A DNA stretch of 10,851 bases, taken from contig CALAEB010000246.1 in NCBI GenBank assembly GCA_937890875.1, positions 1 through 10,851 of the forward strand, given 5' to 3'. The notes beneath the pieces were generated by a model. It was not told the origin of the DNA and did no database searches. It saw only the letters and a list, made by a program, of their open reading frames with translations. The position numbers were made by a program, and so were the translations under genes. Source of the DNA: an uncultured Anaerolineaceae bacterium (GTDB lineage Bacteria > Chloroflexota > Anaerolineae > Anaerolineales > Anaerolineaceae). Positions 5,626-10,851 of this stretch are shown piece after piece (position 1 is the first letter of the stretch; every line of letters begins with the position of its first letter).

Positions 5626-7632
5626 TTACCAGATCGCAACCCGGTCTTCCGGAGCACGCCACATCCCGTCCCCCTCCCGGATGTCAAACGCGGCAAAGAA
5701 TTCTTCAAAATTCTGCAGCTGGATATTCGCTCTCAACTTTGTAGGCGCGTGCACGTCGACCGCCAGAAGCATTTGCGCCATTTCCGGCGAAATTTTGGTT
5801 CTCCAAATAACCGCCCAATTGGTAAAAAACGCTTCCAAATCGCCATCCGGCAATCCTTTCACCACTTCCAATGCGCAGCTCAAACCGCCGGCATCCGCCG
5901 TGTTTTCGGTAACCGTCAACTTTCCGTCCACATTTCCGCCCGCATAAGGCAGGCCGTCAAATTCCACCACCATGGCTTGCGTGCGCTTGTCAAACTCCGC
6001 GTAATCCGACTCCGTCCACCAATTGCGCATATTGCCGTATTCGTCATAAGCCGCCCCGTTGGTGTCAAACGCGTGTGAAATTTCATGCGCGATAACCGCT
6101 CCGATCCCGCCATAGTTCTGGCTTGGAGTCTGTTCCAGACTGTAAAAAGGCGCCTGCAGGATAGCCGCCGGAAAATTAATCGAATTACTGGTCGGCATAT
6201 ACATTGCGTTGACCGTGTCCGCCGAAAGCGGCCATTCCGAGCGGTCAACTTCCGTACCCAACAGCGCAAACCGGCTTGCCAGGAAAGTTTTGGTCAAATT
6301 CATTGCATTTTCCACAAAAGACGCCTGCGCATCCACCCGAAGCAGTGAATATACCGGCGGGAGTTTTTCCGGATAGCCGATGTTGATGACCATTGCGTCC
6401 AACTTTTTGATCGCTTCGGTTTTCGTCGCCTCGCTCAGCCAGGTATTGTTCTGCAGTCTGGTTTTATAAACAGCCACCATTTCTTCCACCATCCGGGTGA
6501 CATCCGTCTTCGCTTCTTCTCCAAAATAGGTGCGGCCGTAATGAGCTCCCACCACTTCGGAAAACAGCGTCCAGGCCGACTCATAAGCGACTTCTTCCTT
6601 CGGCGAAATTTCAGTCGTCCCCAACAGGGTCATTTCATATATCGAAGCGGCTTCCCGGTAGGCTTCGGAAAGATAATTCTTCATCGAACTCGTCATTTGA
6701 AGGATCATCCAGCTCTTCATCTCTTCCAGGGTTTCAGCATTGACCACGGCGTCGATATTGTCGAAATAAGCTGTGCTGGTCCGCACCACCTGCTCCGGTA
6801 TATTGCCGCCTGTCAGGTCGTCCAGTATCGCAGCGAAATCAATACTTTTGCTGCCGGCAGCAAAATCAGCCACAGGCAGTGGATTATATAACGCGGTGAA
6901 GATACTTTTTTCCTCCGCTGTCAGAGCATATGTCACCAGCCGGTCATCAAACGCGAGCCCTTTTTCCACAATTACCGCTGCTTCTCCCTCGCTCTTTCCC
7001 AGCATGGCAAGGAGATTGACCTGCATCTGCGCATATATTTCCAGCAGCTGATCCCCGATCTCGGAACCGTAATAACTTTTGTCCGGCAGGATATTTTCCG
7101 GCATGGACACGTAGATCGCATGCTGGGTCGCATCGGCCATGTCCGCCGTCACTTCAAAATAAAAGGGCAACGGCATCCCTTCAATCACCCATTCGGCCCA
7201 TACCACATTAAAATCGTCTAACGTTTCCAGATTCTCAATTTCTTCAATATATGGGAGCAGCGGCGCGACACCTTCCGCTTCCCGCGTATCGAAATCCAGC
7301 GCCTGTGCATAATATCGGATGAATTCAGCCAATTCGGCATTCTCTTCCGGTGCTCCGCCTTCCAGCATCTCCGCAAAATCAGCCCGGAGGGTTTCATCAA
7401 TTTCTTTGGACAGGGTATAAAAACTGGTCAGCTGCGGCGAGTCCGCCGGAATTTCTGCCGTGGCCAGCCACCCGGCATTAACCGCTTCATAAAAATCATC
7501 CTGCAGGCGAATTTCAGCGGCAGGCTGTTCTGACTGAGCAGCAACAGAATTCGCCCCTGTAAAACTGAGTCCCGCCATTAAACCGATCAGTAATGTCAGT
7601 GATATTAGCACCCGGTTTGCTTTTTGTTTCAT
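5626..7632 (-). CDS. Secreted M13-family zinc metallopeptidase (neprilysin/PepO-like)
   Basis: This 668-residue endopeptidase has the full M13 architecture and is within the usual 630-770 length. A signal peptide (about 1-33, ending 'NSVAAQS') sends it across the membrane. The N-terminal M13_N domain spans about 45-430. The catalytic domain holds the substrate-binding 'NAMYMP' (Asn475-Ala476), the zinc motif HEISH at 516-520 with Glu517 as catalytic residue, third ligand Glu576 in 'ENTADAGG', and His628 in 'VDVHAPTKLRAN'. It ends '..RVAIW', close to the usual C-terminal Val-Trp. All catalytic residues are present. AGGAG, 5 nt before the ATG, supports the start. It is single in its transcript and ends at the shared terminator at 5537-5587. 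M13 enzymes cleave short peptides; the natural substrate here is unknown. Confidence 0.95.
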   Translation of the reverse strand: MKQKANRVLISLTLLIGLMAGLSFTGANSVAAQSEQPAAEIRLQDDFYEAVNAGWLATAEIPADSPQLTSFYTLSKEIDETLRADFAEMLEGGAPEENAELAEFIRYYAQALDFDTREAEGVAPLLPYIEEIENLETLDDFNVVWAEWVIEGMPLPFYFEVTADMADATQHAIYVSMPENILPDKSYYGSEIGDQLLEIYAQMQVNLLAMLGKSEGEAAVIVEKGLAFDDRLVTYALTAEEKSIFTALYNPLPVADFAAGSKSIDFAAILDDLTGGNIPEQVVRTSTAYFDNIDAVVNAETLEEMKSWMILQMTSSMKNYLSEAYREAASIYEMTLLGTTEISPKEEVAYESAWTLFSEVVGAHYGRTYFGEEAKTDVTRMVEEMVAVYKTRLQNNTWLSEATKTEAIKKLDAMVINIGYPEKLPPVYSLLRVDAQASFVENAMNLTKTFLASRFALLGTEVDRSEWPLSADTVNAMYMPTSNSINFPAAILQAPFYSLEQTPSQNYGGIGAVIAHEISHAFDTNGAAYDEYGNMRNWWTESDYAEFDKRTQAMVVEFDGLPYAGGNVDGKLTVTENTADAGGLSCALEVVKGLPDGDLEAFFTNWAVIWRTKISPEMAQMLLAVDVHAPTKLRANIQLQNFEEFFAAFDIREGDGMWRAPEDRVAIW

Positions 7633-7687
7633 GTTGACTCCTATTCATTTGGATAAAATTAAATATTATTGACAAAAAGACTCACTT

Positions 7688-7717
7688 TTTATACGAAAAC
7701 CAAAGAGAAACGTTTCA
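7688..7717 (-). promoter_or_regulatory. Putative M13 peptidase promoter with overlapping LacI-type palindrome
   Basis: Reading the minus strand, TATAAA (7693-7688) is a good -10, giving a start near 7681 and a leader of about 48 nt. The place for the -35, with a 17-nt spacer, reads GAAACG, far from consensus. That position is the first half of a perfect 10-bp palindrome GAAACGTTTC (7707-7716), and TGAAACGTTTCT is close to the central-CG operators of LacI-family repressors. A site over the -35 would fit repression. No LacI-type gene is in the window. Confidence 0.4.
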
Positions 7718-7750
7718 GATGAGAAAATGGAGTAGCAGTTTTATCATCCC

Positions 7751-7783
7751 AAAACGCGGGGATATACTCAAAACCTGCGTTTT
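7751..7783. terminator. Possible weak terminator after the DUF4386 gene
   Basis: AAAACGCGGG (7751-7760) and CCTGCGTTTT (7774-7783) form a 10-bp stem with one G-U pair on the plus strand and a 13-nt loop. It starts 7 nt beyond the DUF4386 stop. On the minus strand the four U residues are the end of the stem itself and are followed by GGG, so termination would be weak. The pyrimidine-rich tail fits the plus strand better, where no gene needs it. Confidence 0.4.
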
Positions 7784-7790
7784 CTTTCTT

Positions 7791-8429
7791 TTACGTCTTT
7801 GATGGACTACTGGTCGGAAAGCCTTTTATAAACAGCCAAATTGGGAAAGCGATTTCAAAAATCGCGCCGGGAATAAAAAGGATTGTGCTATATTCGGAAA
7901 GACCAAAAAGCCCCAGCCATCCGCTCACGAACAGTGCAAAATAACCGACAACTCCGATAAGTGCCAATAATATCGGGATTCGTCTTTGCCTGAACAGCAG
8001 CCAACAAAGAAAAAAGCTGCCCAGCCCCAAAGAAATCATCGAAAACTGGAACAGATCAGCACGGATTTTCAGGATAGGCGTTGCCAGGGTTGGTAACATT
8101 TCGCCATCCAGAGCCGGCATCAGCAAGATACAGACAGAACCAAGCAGAAGCAACACCGCTTCGATAATCCGTGAGGCTACGTATGCCATGGCTGTACCTT
8201 TACTGTAATCACTGATAATTGAATAGAGCAACGCTGCTATCCCCACTACCGCGGCGGAATTTACAAACTCAAGTACGATTCCAATGCGCAGCAAACTGAT
8301 ATTTATCTCAGAAAATTGATTTCCCGAACCGGCTGAAGAGGCAATCAATTCACTGCCCAACATATATGATGCCATCGCTGTCAAAAACAAAATACCGACG
8401 GCGAGTCCATTTTTTTTGTTTGATCTCAT
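7791..8429 (-). CDS. DUF4386-type integral membrane protein
   Basis: This 212-residue protein has about six hydrophobic segments. Its sequence matches the DUF4386 pattern: an early 'GILFLTAMASYMLGSEL' helix, 'AYVASRIIEAVLLLLG' in the middle, and a closing 'IPGAIFEIAFPIWLFIKGF'. The function of the family is not established. I chose ATG 8429 because AGAGG lies 7 nt upstream and the protein then begins with a short basic tail before the first helix. A longer reading to 8540 adds 37 residues with no ribosome binding site. It is separated from the upstream oxidoreductase gene by 192 bp holding a hairpin-rich element, so it probably has its own promoter, although I could not find a convincing one. 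Confidence 0.8.
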   Translation of the reverse strand: MRSNKKNGLAVGILFLTAMASYMLGSELIASSAGSGNQFSEINISLLRIGIVLEFVNSAAVVGIAALLYSIISDYSKGTAMAYVASRIIEAVLLLLGSVCILLMPALDGEMLPTLATPILKIRADLFQFSMISLGLGSFFLCWLLFRQRRIPILLALIGVVGYFALFVSGWLGLFGLSEYSTILFIPGAIFEIAFPIWLFIKGFPTSSPSKT

Positions 8430-8510
8430 TTTAATTCCTCTTATCGACCGTTTTTTTACATATGAGAAAGGCGTCAAAAGTAAATTATTGTTCTTCACAA
8501 TGGAGCACAA

Positions 8511-8578
8511 AGGGAGGGCAATGCGTTCCCTTACAAACACGCCCTGTAGCCCTGCGGGCAGCGCAGCGCGCTGTCCGC
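8511..8578. repeat. Hairpin-rich intergenic element (possible REP-like repeat)
   Basis: Two hairpins sit close together in the 192-bp gap between the oxidoreductase and DUF4386 genes. The first, 8515-8531, is AGGG-c-AA / TTCCCT closing on TGCG, 6 bp with one bulge. The second, 8554-8578, pairs GCGGGCAGCGC with GCGCTGTCCGC over a 3-nt loop (11 bp, one G-U). GCCC/GGGC (8549-8559) can compete with it. The second lies 44 nt beyond the oxidoreductase stop and might stop or protect that transcript, but no U-tract follows on the minus strand. Only one copy is in the window, so repeat status is unproven. Confidence 0.45.
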
Positions 8579-8621
8579 TTCCTTATCAAAAGAAAAACGG
8601 ATTGCCTTTTTGCGTACGAAA

Positions 8622-9533
8622 TTATTCTACCGTGAGGATCACACTGCCGCGTTTGCGTTTGGTTTCCAGATAGCGGTGCGCTTCCGCAGCTTCTTCCAGC
8701 GGGTAGACGCGGTCAATGACCGCTTTAATTTGCCCTTCGTCAAACCATTCGCTCAGAGCTTGTAAGTCGCTTTTGATCTCGGAAGCCACATCCAGCCCGC
8801 CGACCGTCAGGTATTTTCCGCCGGGACGCAGCCGCGCCTTCGCCTTCTTTGCTGGCAGGAACCCCACGCAATCAAAGACCAGTGCATAATGCGTCGCGTC
8901 CTGTTCAAACGCCTCGGTCGTATAATCCAGCACACGGTCGGCGCCCAACGAGCGGACGAACCCATGGTTGGCCGCGCTGCTCACAGCCGTGACAAGCGCG
9001 CCGCGCATTTTCAGCAGCTGGGTCGCCATCGTCCCGACTGCGCCGGACGCGCCATAGACCATGACCGGATAGCCCGGACGGATATCCGCTTTGCGCAGGA
9101 AATACAGCGCGGTCTGTCCGCCGAAAGGCAGCGCAACGGCTTCTTCAAAACCCGCGCTGGCGGGCATCAGCGCGACCGAGCTGTCCGCCCGCACGGCGAT
9201 TTTCTCAGCATAACCACCGGTTTTAAAACCGGTGGATCCAAAGACACGGTCTCCCGGCTTAAACGCTTTGACTTTCGTTCCGGCCGTTTCGACCACGCCG
9301 GCAAAAACATTCCCCAGGATGGGGTTGCGCGGCCGGTTCCAGCCGATGATCAGCCGCATGACCGGTTTGAGCAGTCCGGGTGCATCCAGCGAGCGGGTGC
9401 GCACATCCGCGCTGTTAGCAGCGGCGGCTTTGATACGAACCAGGATTTCATCCTCCCGCGGGAGCGGATCAGGCACCTGGCCAAACTGAAGGGTTTCCGG
9501 CCCGCCATAATGAGTACACAGGATTGCTTTCAT
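8622..9533 (-). CDS. MDR-superfamily NAD(P)-dependent oxidoreductase (quinone oxidoreductase-like)
   Basis: This 303-residue enzyme belongs to the zinc-free medium-chain dehydrogenase/reductase group, which reduces quinones or activated alkenes with NAD(P)H. The N-terminal GroES-like half holds 'GNVFAGVVETAG' and 'FKPGDRVFGSTGF..GGYAE'. The Rossmann half has the nucleotide loop 'YGASGAVGT' at about 160-168, 'LGADRVLDYT' and 'VFDCVG'. It ends 'VIDRVYPLEEAAEAHRYLETKRKRGSVILTV'. No zinc-ligand pattern is seen. Relatives are usually 320-335 residues. Here about 20-30 residues seem missing between 'YLTVGGL' and 'LQALSEWFDEGQIK', the loop near the active site. GAAGGAGA with 7-nt spacing lies inside the end of the XRE gene, whose stop is 2 nt upstream, so translation is coupled. 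The XRE gene may control it. Substrate unknown. Confidence 0.92.
   Translation of the reverse strand: MKAILCTHYGGPETLQFGQVPDPLPREDEILVRIKAAAANSADVRTRSLDAPGLLKPVMRLIIGWNRPRNPILGNVFAGVVETAGTKVKAFKPGDRVFGSTGFKTGGYAEKIAVRADSSVALMPASAGFEEAVALPFGGQTALYFLRKADIRPGYPVMVYGASGAVGTMATQLLKMRGALVTAVSSAANHGFVRSLGADRVLDYTTEAFEQDATHYALVFDCVGFLPAKKAKARLRPGGKYLTVGGLDVASEIKSDLQALSEWFDEGQIKAVIDRVYPLEEAAEAHRYLETKRKRGSVILTVE
9214..9235. repeat. Perfect 22-bp palindrome inside the oxidoreductase gene
   Basis: CCACCGGTTTT is followed directly by its exact reverse complement AAAACCGGTGG. On the coding strand it spells the conserved 'STGFKTGG' segment (about residues 100-107), so codon choice creates the symmetry. It could be a protein-binding site or cruciform, or a coincidence of the Thr-Gly-Phe-Lys-Thr-Gly codons. 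Confidence 0.9.
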
Positions 9534-9535
9534 TG

Positions 9536-9772
9536 TTATTTCTCCTTCGACAGATTATTTTCTTCCGGGTGATAGCTGAAAATTTCTTCCAACGGCTGCT
9601 GAAAAACCGCAGCGATGCGAAAGGCGAGTTCCAGTGAGGGGGAATATTTATCACTTTCGATCGCCAGAATGGTCTGACGGGTAACACCGGTGCGCTCCGC
9701 CAGTTCCTGCTGCGTCATTTCGCCGTTCATGAAACGGTAATAGCGGATTTTATTTCGGATCGCGCTAGACAC
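9536..9772 (-). CDS. Small XRE-family transcriptional regulator
   Basis: This 78-residue protein is little more than a helix-turn-helix domain. 'MTQQELAERTGVTRQTILAIESDKYSPSLELAFRIAAVFQQPLEEIF' matches the compact XRE/Cro regulators with the 'TRQTI.AIE..KY.PSLELA' recognition pattern, with the HTH at about 20-40. The start is GTG 9772, because AAAGGGGGT lies 7 nt upstream. An ATG at 9790 is in frame but has no ribosome binding site and would overlap the previous gene. The upstream membrane protein gene ends 1 nt before this start and the oxidoreductase begins 2 nt after its stop, so all three are co-translated. Regulators of this type often sit beside a small membrane protein gene and control their own operon; the candidate operator is at 10328-10369. 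The signal is unknown. Confidence 0.93.
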   Translation of the reverse strand: MSSAIRNKIRYYRFMNGEMTQQELAERTGVTRQTILAIESDKYSPSLELAFRIAAVFQQPLEEIFSYHPEENNLSKEK

Positions 9773-9773
9773 C

Positions 9774-10217
9774 TCAATACCCCCTTTCATAATGAAAAAT
9801 GTACGACAGATAGAGCGCGATGCCTGCCGCAAGATAACTGAAGGCAAGCACATGGAAGAGCAGCGAAGCGGGCTGCCCAAGGACGACCAGCAGCATACCG
9901 AAAAAGAAACCAAAGCAGAAAACGTAGCAGAAATTGCGCACGGCCTGGGCCTCAATCAACCGGTCACGCTCATCGGTAACCGTGAACACGCTCTCTTTGC
10001 TGCGGATTTGAAGCAATGCCTGCAGTAAAATCGTGCCAACAACCATCACCGCGACCGACAGGCCCAGCAGTTTCAGAAAAAAGGCCGCCCACAGACTGAT
10101 TTGCGCTTCCAGCGGGATCCCCGCATCCGTCGCCTGGCGGACCGTCCGATAAAGCGGGAAGAAGACGGCCGCTTGGCCGACAATAGAAAACAGCGCGATT
10201 TTGGATCGATGTGTCAT
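9774..10217 (-). CDS. Small four-helix membrane protein, partner of the XRE regulator (DUF2178-like)
   Basis: From ATG 10217 this is a 147-residue protein with hydrophobic stretches near 6-22, 41-68, 95-114 and 118-140. Between the second and third lies a polar loop with 'VTDERDRLIEAQAVRN'. A 'DER..I..KA'-type motif before a helix pair is seen in DUF2178 and related small membrane proteins that neighbour XRE regulators in Firmicutes and Chloroflexota; I assign this only as a resemblance. GGAGGT with 7-nt spacing fixes the start; a longer reading to 10301 has no such site. It is the first gene of the operon and its stop is 1 nt from the regulator's GTG. It may sense or transmit a membrane signal to the regulator, but nothing in the sequence shows this. 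Confidence 0.75.
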   Translation of the reverse strand: MTHRSKIALFSIVGQAAVFFPLYRTVRQATDAGIPLEAQISLWAAFFLKLLGLSVAVMVVGTILLQALLQIRSKESVFTVTDERDRLIEAQAVRNFCYVFCFGFFFGMLLVVLGQPASLLFHVLAFSYLAAGIALYLSYIFHYERGY

Positions 10218-10279
10218 TTTTATTACCTCCTTGTTCAACTTTCGATAAGCTGAACCTAAGAAATTTTTCTTTTCATTGC

Positions 10280-10323
10280 TGTATCCGATATTGAGGCCCA
10301 ACCGAACCTCCCTTCGGGATACA
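10280..10323 (-). promoter_or_regulatory. Structured 5' leader of the XRE operon
   Basis: TGTATCC (10280-10286) and GGATACA (10317-10323) are perfect 7-bp arms closing a 30-nt interior that can hold GAGG/CCTC (10293-10296 with 10307-10310) or CCC-TTC-GGG. On the minus strand this lies within a leader of about 124 nt between the predicted start near 10341 and the ATG at 10217. I do not recognise a known riboswitch class. Confidence 0.4.
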
Positions 10324-10327
10324 ACTT

Positions 10328-10369
10328 ATGTAAAATATTTTTAACTTAGTATATTATTTTTTTTACATA
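10328..10369. promoter_or_regulatory. Candidate operator: 9-bp inverted repeat across the -10
   Basis: TATGTAAAA (10328-10336) and TTTTACATA (10361-10369) are perfect arms whose centres are 33 bp apart, about three helical turns. They bracket the -10 (10348-10353) and predicted start of the XRE operon, a suitable place for autorepression. The arms are AT-rich, so chance is not excluded. Confidence 0.45.
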
Positions 10370-10376
10370 TTGTCAA
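10348..10376 (-). promoter_or_regulatory. Sigma-70 promoter of the membrane protein/XRE/oxidoreductase operon
   Basis: On the minus strand TTGACA (10376-10371) is separated by exactly 17 nt from TATACT (10353-10348). This is a perfect -35 and a five-of-six -10. The predicted transcription start is near 10341, about 124 nt before the first ATG. Confidence 0.85.
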
Positions 10377-10491
10377 TATTGTTTTCCAGAAAAAACATGA
10401 CAACTTAAAACCCGGTTTTTACAGTAATTGAATTATGGGAAGGACACAAATTTCCGGTCTCACTCGAAAGACTTTCATAAATTCTGAAATC

Positions 10492-10593
10492 CCGGCGAAA
10501 CAGGAAATCGAATTCTGATTACCGGAATCTTTGATTTGTTTCAGATCGGCTCCGAACCGGACTTCATATTTCGAATCGCTGCTGTTTCGCCGG
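10492..10593. other. 12-bp long-range inverted repeat, possible structured RNA
   Basis: CCGGCGAAACAG (10492-10503) and CTGTTTCGCCGG (10582-10593) are exact reverse complements 78 nt apart. The interior can form at least TCCG-AAC-CGGA (10551-10561). It lies just before the maf promoter and overlaps no gene. It might be a small RNA, a looping site for a dimeric regulator, or a chance pairing. Confidence 0.35.
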
Positions 10594-10605
10594 AAAATTC
10601 AATTG

Positions 10606-10614
10606 TGTTAGAAT
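10606..10614 (+). promoter_or_regulatory. Extended -10 promoter of maf, placing the start at the ATG
   Basis: TGT followed by TAGAAT (10609-10614) is an extended -10 with five of six consensus bases. No good -35 is present. Initiation about 7 nt downstream falls on the A of the maf ATG (10621), which has no ribosome binding site, so the mRNA would be leaderless. Confidence 0.5.
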
Positions 10615-10620
10615 TCCCGT

Positions 10621-10851
10621 ATGGCGAAAATTCCAATCATTTTGGCGTCCGCGTCCCCCAGAAGACAACAGCTGCTCGGCTGGGTTTTGGACGCCTTTTC
10701 CTGCCGCCCGGCGGATATTGATGAGACGCCGGCGCATGGCGAAGATCCGGTTTCGTATTCCGAACGTATGGCAAACGGTAAGGCCGGAGCGGCGCTTGCC
10801 CGAAGCCAGGCCGGCGGGGAAACCATCCTGGCTTCCGACACCATTGTTTTT
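10621..10851 (+). CDS. maf: Maf-family nucleotide pyrophosphatase, N-terminal part
   Basis: The first 77 codons of a Maf protein run off the window end. Maf enzymes are house-cleaning pyrophosphatases that hydrolyse non-canonical or pyrimidine nucleoside triphosphates (dTTP/UTP or modified forms) to monophosphates in the cytoplasm. The family signature SASPRR is at residues 10-15. It is followed by Asp34-Glu35 of the 'DIDE' segment, 'GEDPVSYSERMANGKA' (the usual 'R.A..KA' helix), and the metal/catalytic motif 'ASDTIV' with Asp73. The start ATG fits the family N-terminus exactly. No Shine-Dalgarno sequence precedes it. Specificity between the dTTP/UTP and 7-methyl-GTP subfamilies cannot be settled from the visible part. 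Confidence 0.93.
   Translation, partial: MAKIPIILASASPRRQQLLGWVLDAFSCRPADIDETPAHGEDPVSYSERMANGKAGAALARSQAGGETILASDTIVF

Larger units (their letters stand above)
10218..10620. other. 403-bp divergent non-coding region
   Basis: This gap separates the membrane protein/XRE/oxidoreductase operon from maf. It holds, in order, the operon's leader with a 7-bp closing stem, its promoter inside a symmetrical repeat, an AT-rich stretch, a 12-bp long-range inverted repeat, and the maf promoter. The short frames here show no coding character. Confidence 0.8.

Noticed and set aside
7669..7695. TTGACA followed by TATACG on the plus strand, as a promoter
   Set aside because: The spacing is only 15 nt and no plus-strand gene lies downstream before 10621.
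8889..9572. A 227-codon plus-strand frame
   Set aside because: It is antisense to the oxidoreductase and XRE genes, is Arg/His/Gly-rich and lacks any domain.
10536..10721. A 61-codon plus-strand frame crossing the maf start
   Set aside because: It is out of frame with maf, runs through the inverted repeat and shows no coding features.
1..10851. Mobile element, prophage, toxin-antitoxin, CRISPR or tRNA genes
   Set aside because: No transposase, integrase, terminal repeats, repeat-spacer arrays or cloverleaf were found. The XRE gene's partner is a membrane protein and does not resemble a toxin.

Overview
The window reads as a bacterial chromosome of middling GC with dense, mostly well-spaced genes and no sign of phage, transposon, rRNA, tRNA or CRISPR. 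The gene mix (NMT1/SsuA-type ABC importer, PMT-type membrane glycosyltransferase, exported rhodaneses, a secreted M13 metallopeptidase, DUF4386, a small XRE regulator paired with a membrane protein, Maf) and the GC level would suit an anaerobic Chloroflexota (Anaerolineae-like) or a Firmicutes-like organism. That placement is a weak inference, because no ribosomal or phylogenetic marker is present.

Layout. Positions 1-1820 (+) hold the end of an ABC importer operon: the C-terminus of a substrate-binding protein, a permease and an ATPase, each overlapping the next. Facing it at 1817-3370 (-) is a multi-pass GT39/PMT-like glycosyltransferase, and the two stop codons overlap. After a 222-bp regulatory gap come two + strand exported rhodanese proteins, a lipoprotein (3593-4510) and a signal-peptide protein (4606-5517), each with two rhodanese domains. 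A perfect 21-bp inverted repeat at 5537-5587 is a bidirectional terminator shared with the convergent M13 peptidase gene (5626-7632, -). Then on the minus strand come a DUF4386 membrane protein (7791-8429) and a tight three-gene operon read from about 10341 down to 8622: four-helix membrane protein, XRE regulator, MDR-type oxidoreductase. The last gene is the start of maf (10621 onward, +), divergent from that operon and cut by the window end.

How the genes work together. The ABC genes form one importer for a small, unidentified organic ligand. The two rhodaneses probably act on sulfane sulfur outside the membrane, as a pair. The membrane protein/XRE/MDR operon is nearly gap-free, has a textbook TTGACA-N17-TATACT promoter with a symmetrical 9-bp repeat across its -10, and looks autoregulated. 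The 403-bp divergent region 10218-10620 is the richest non-coding stretch: that promoter and candidate operator, a structured leader, a 12-bp long-range inverted repeat, and an extended -10 that appears to give a leaderless maf mRNA. The glycosyltransferase, peptidase and DUF4386 genes have no evident functional link to their neighbours. No clearly new multi-gene system is evident; the best leads are the double-rhodanese pair and the small regulatory structures.
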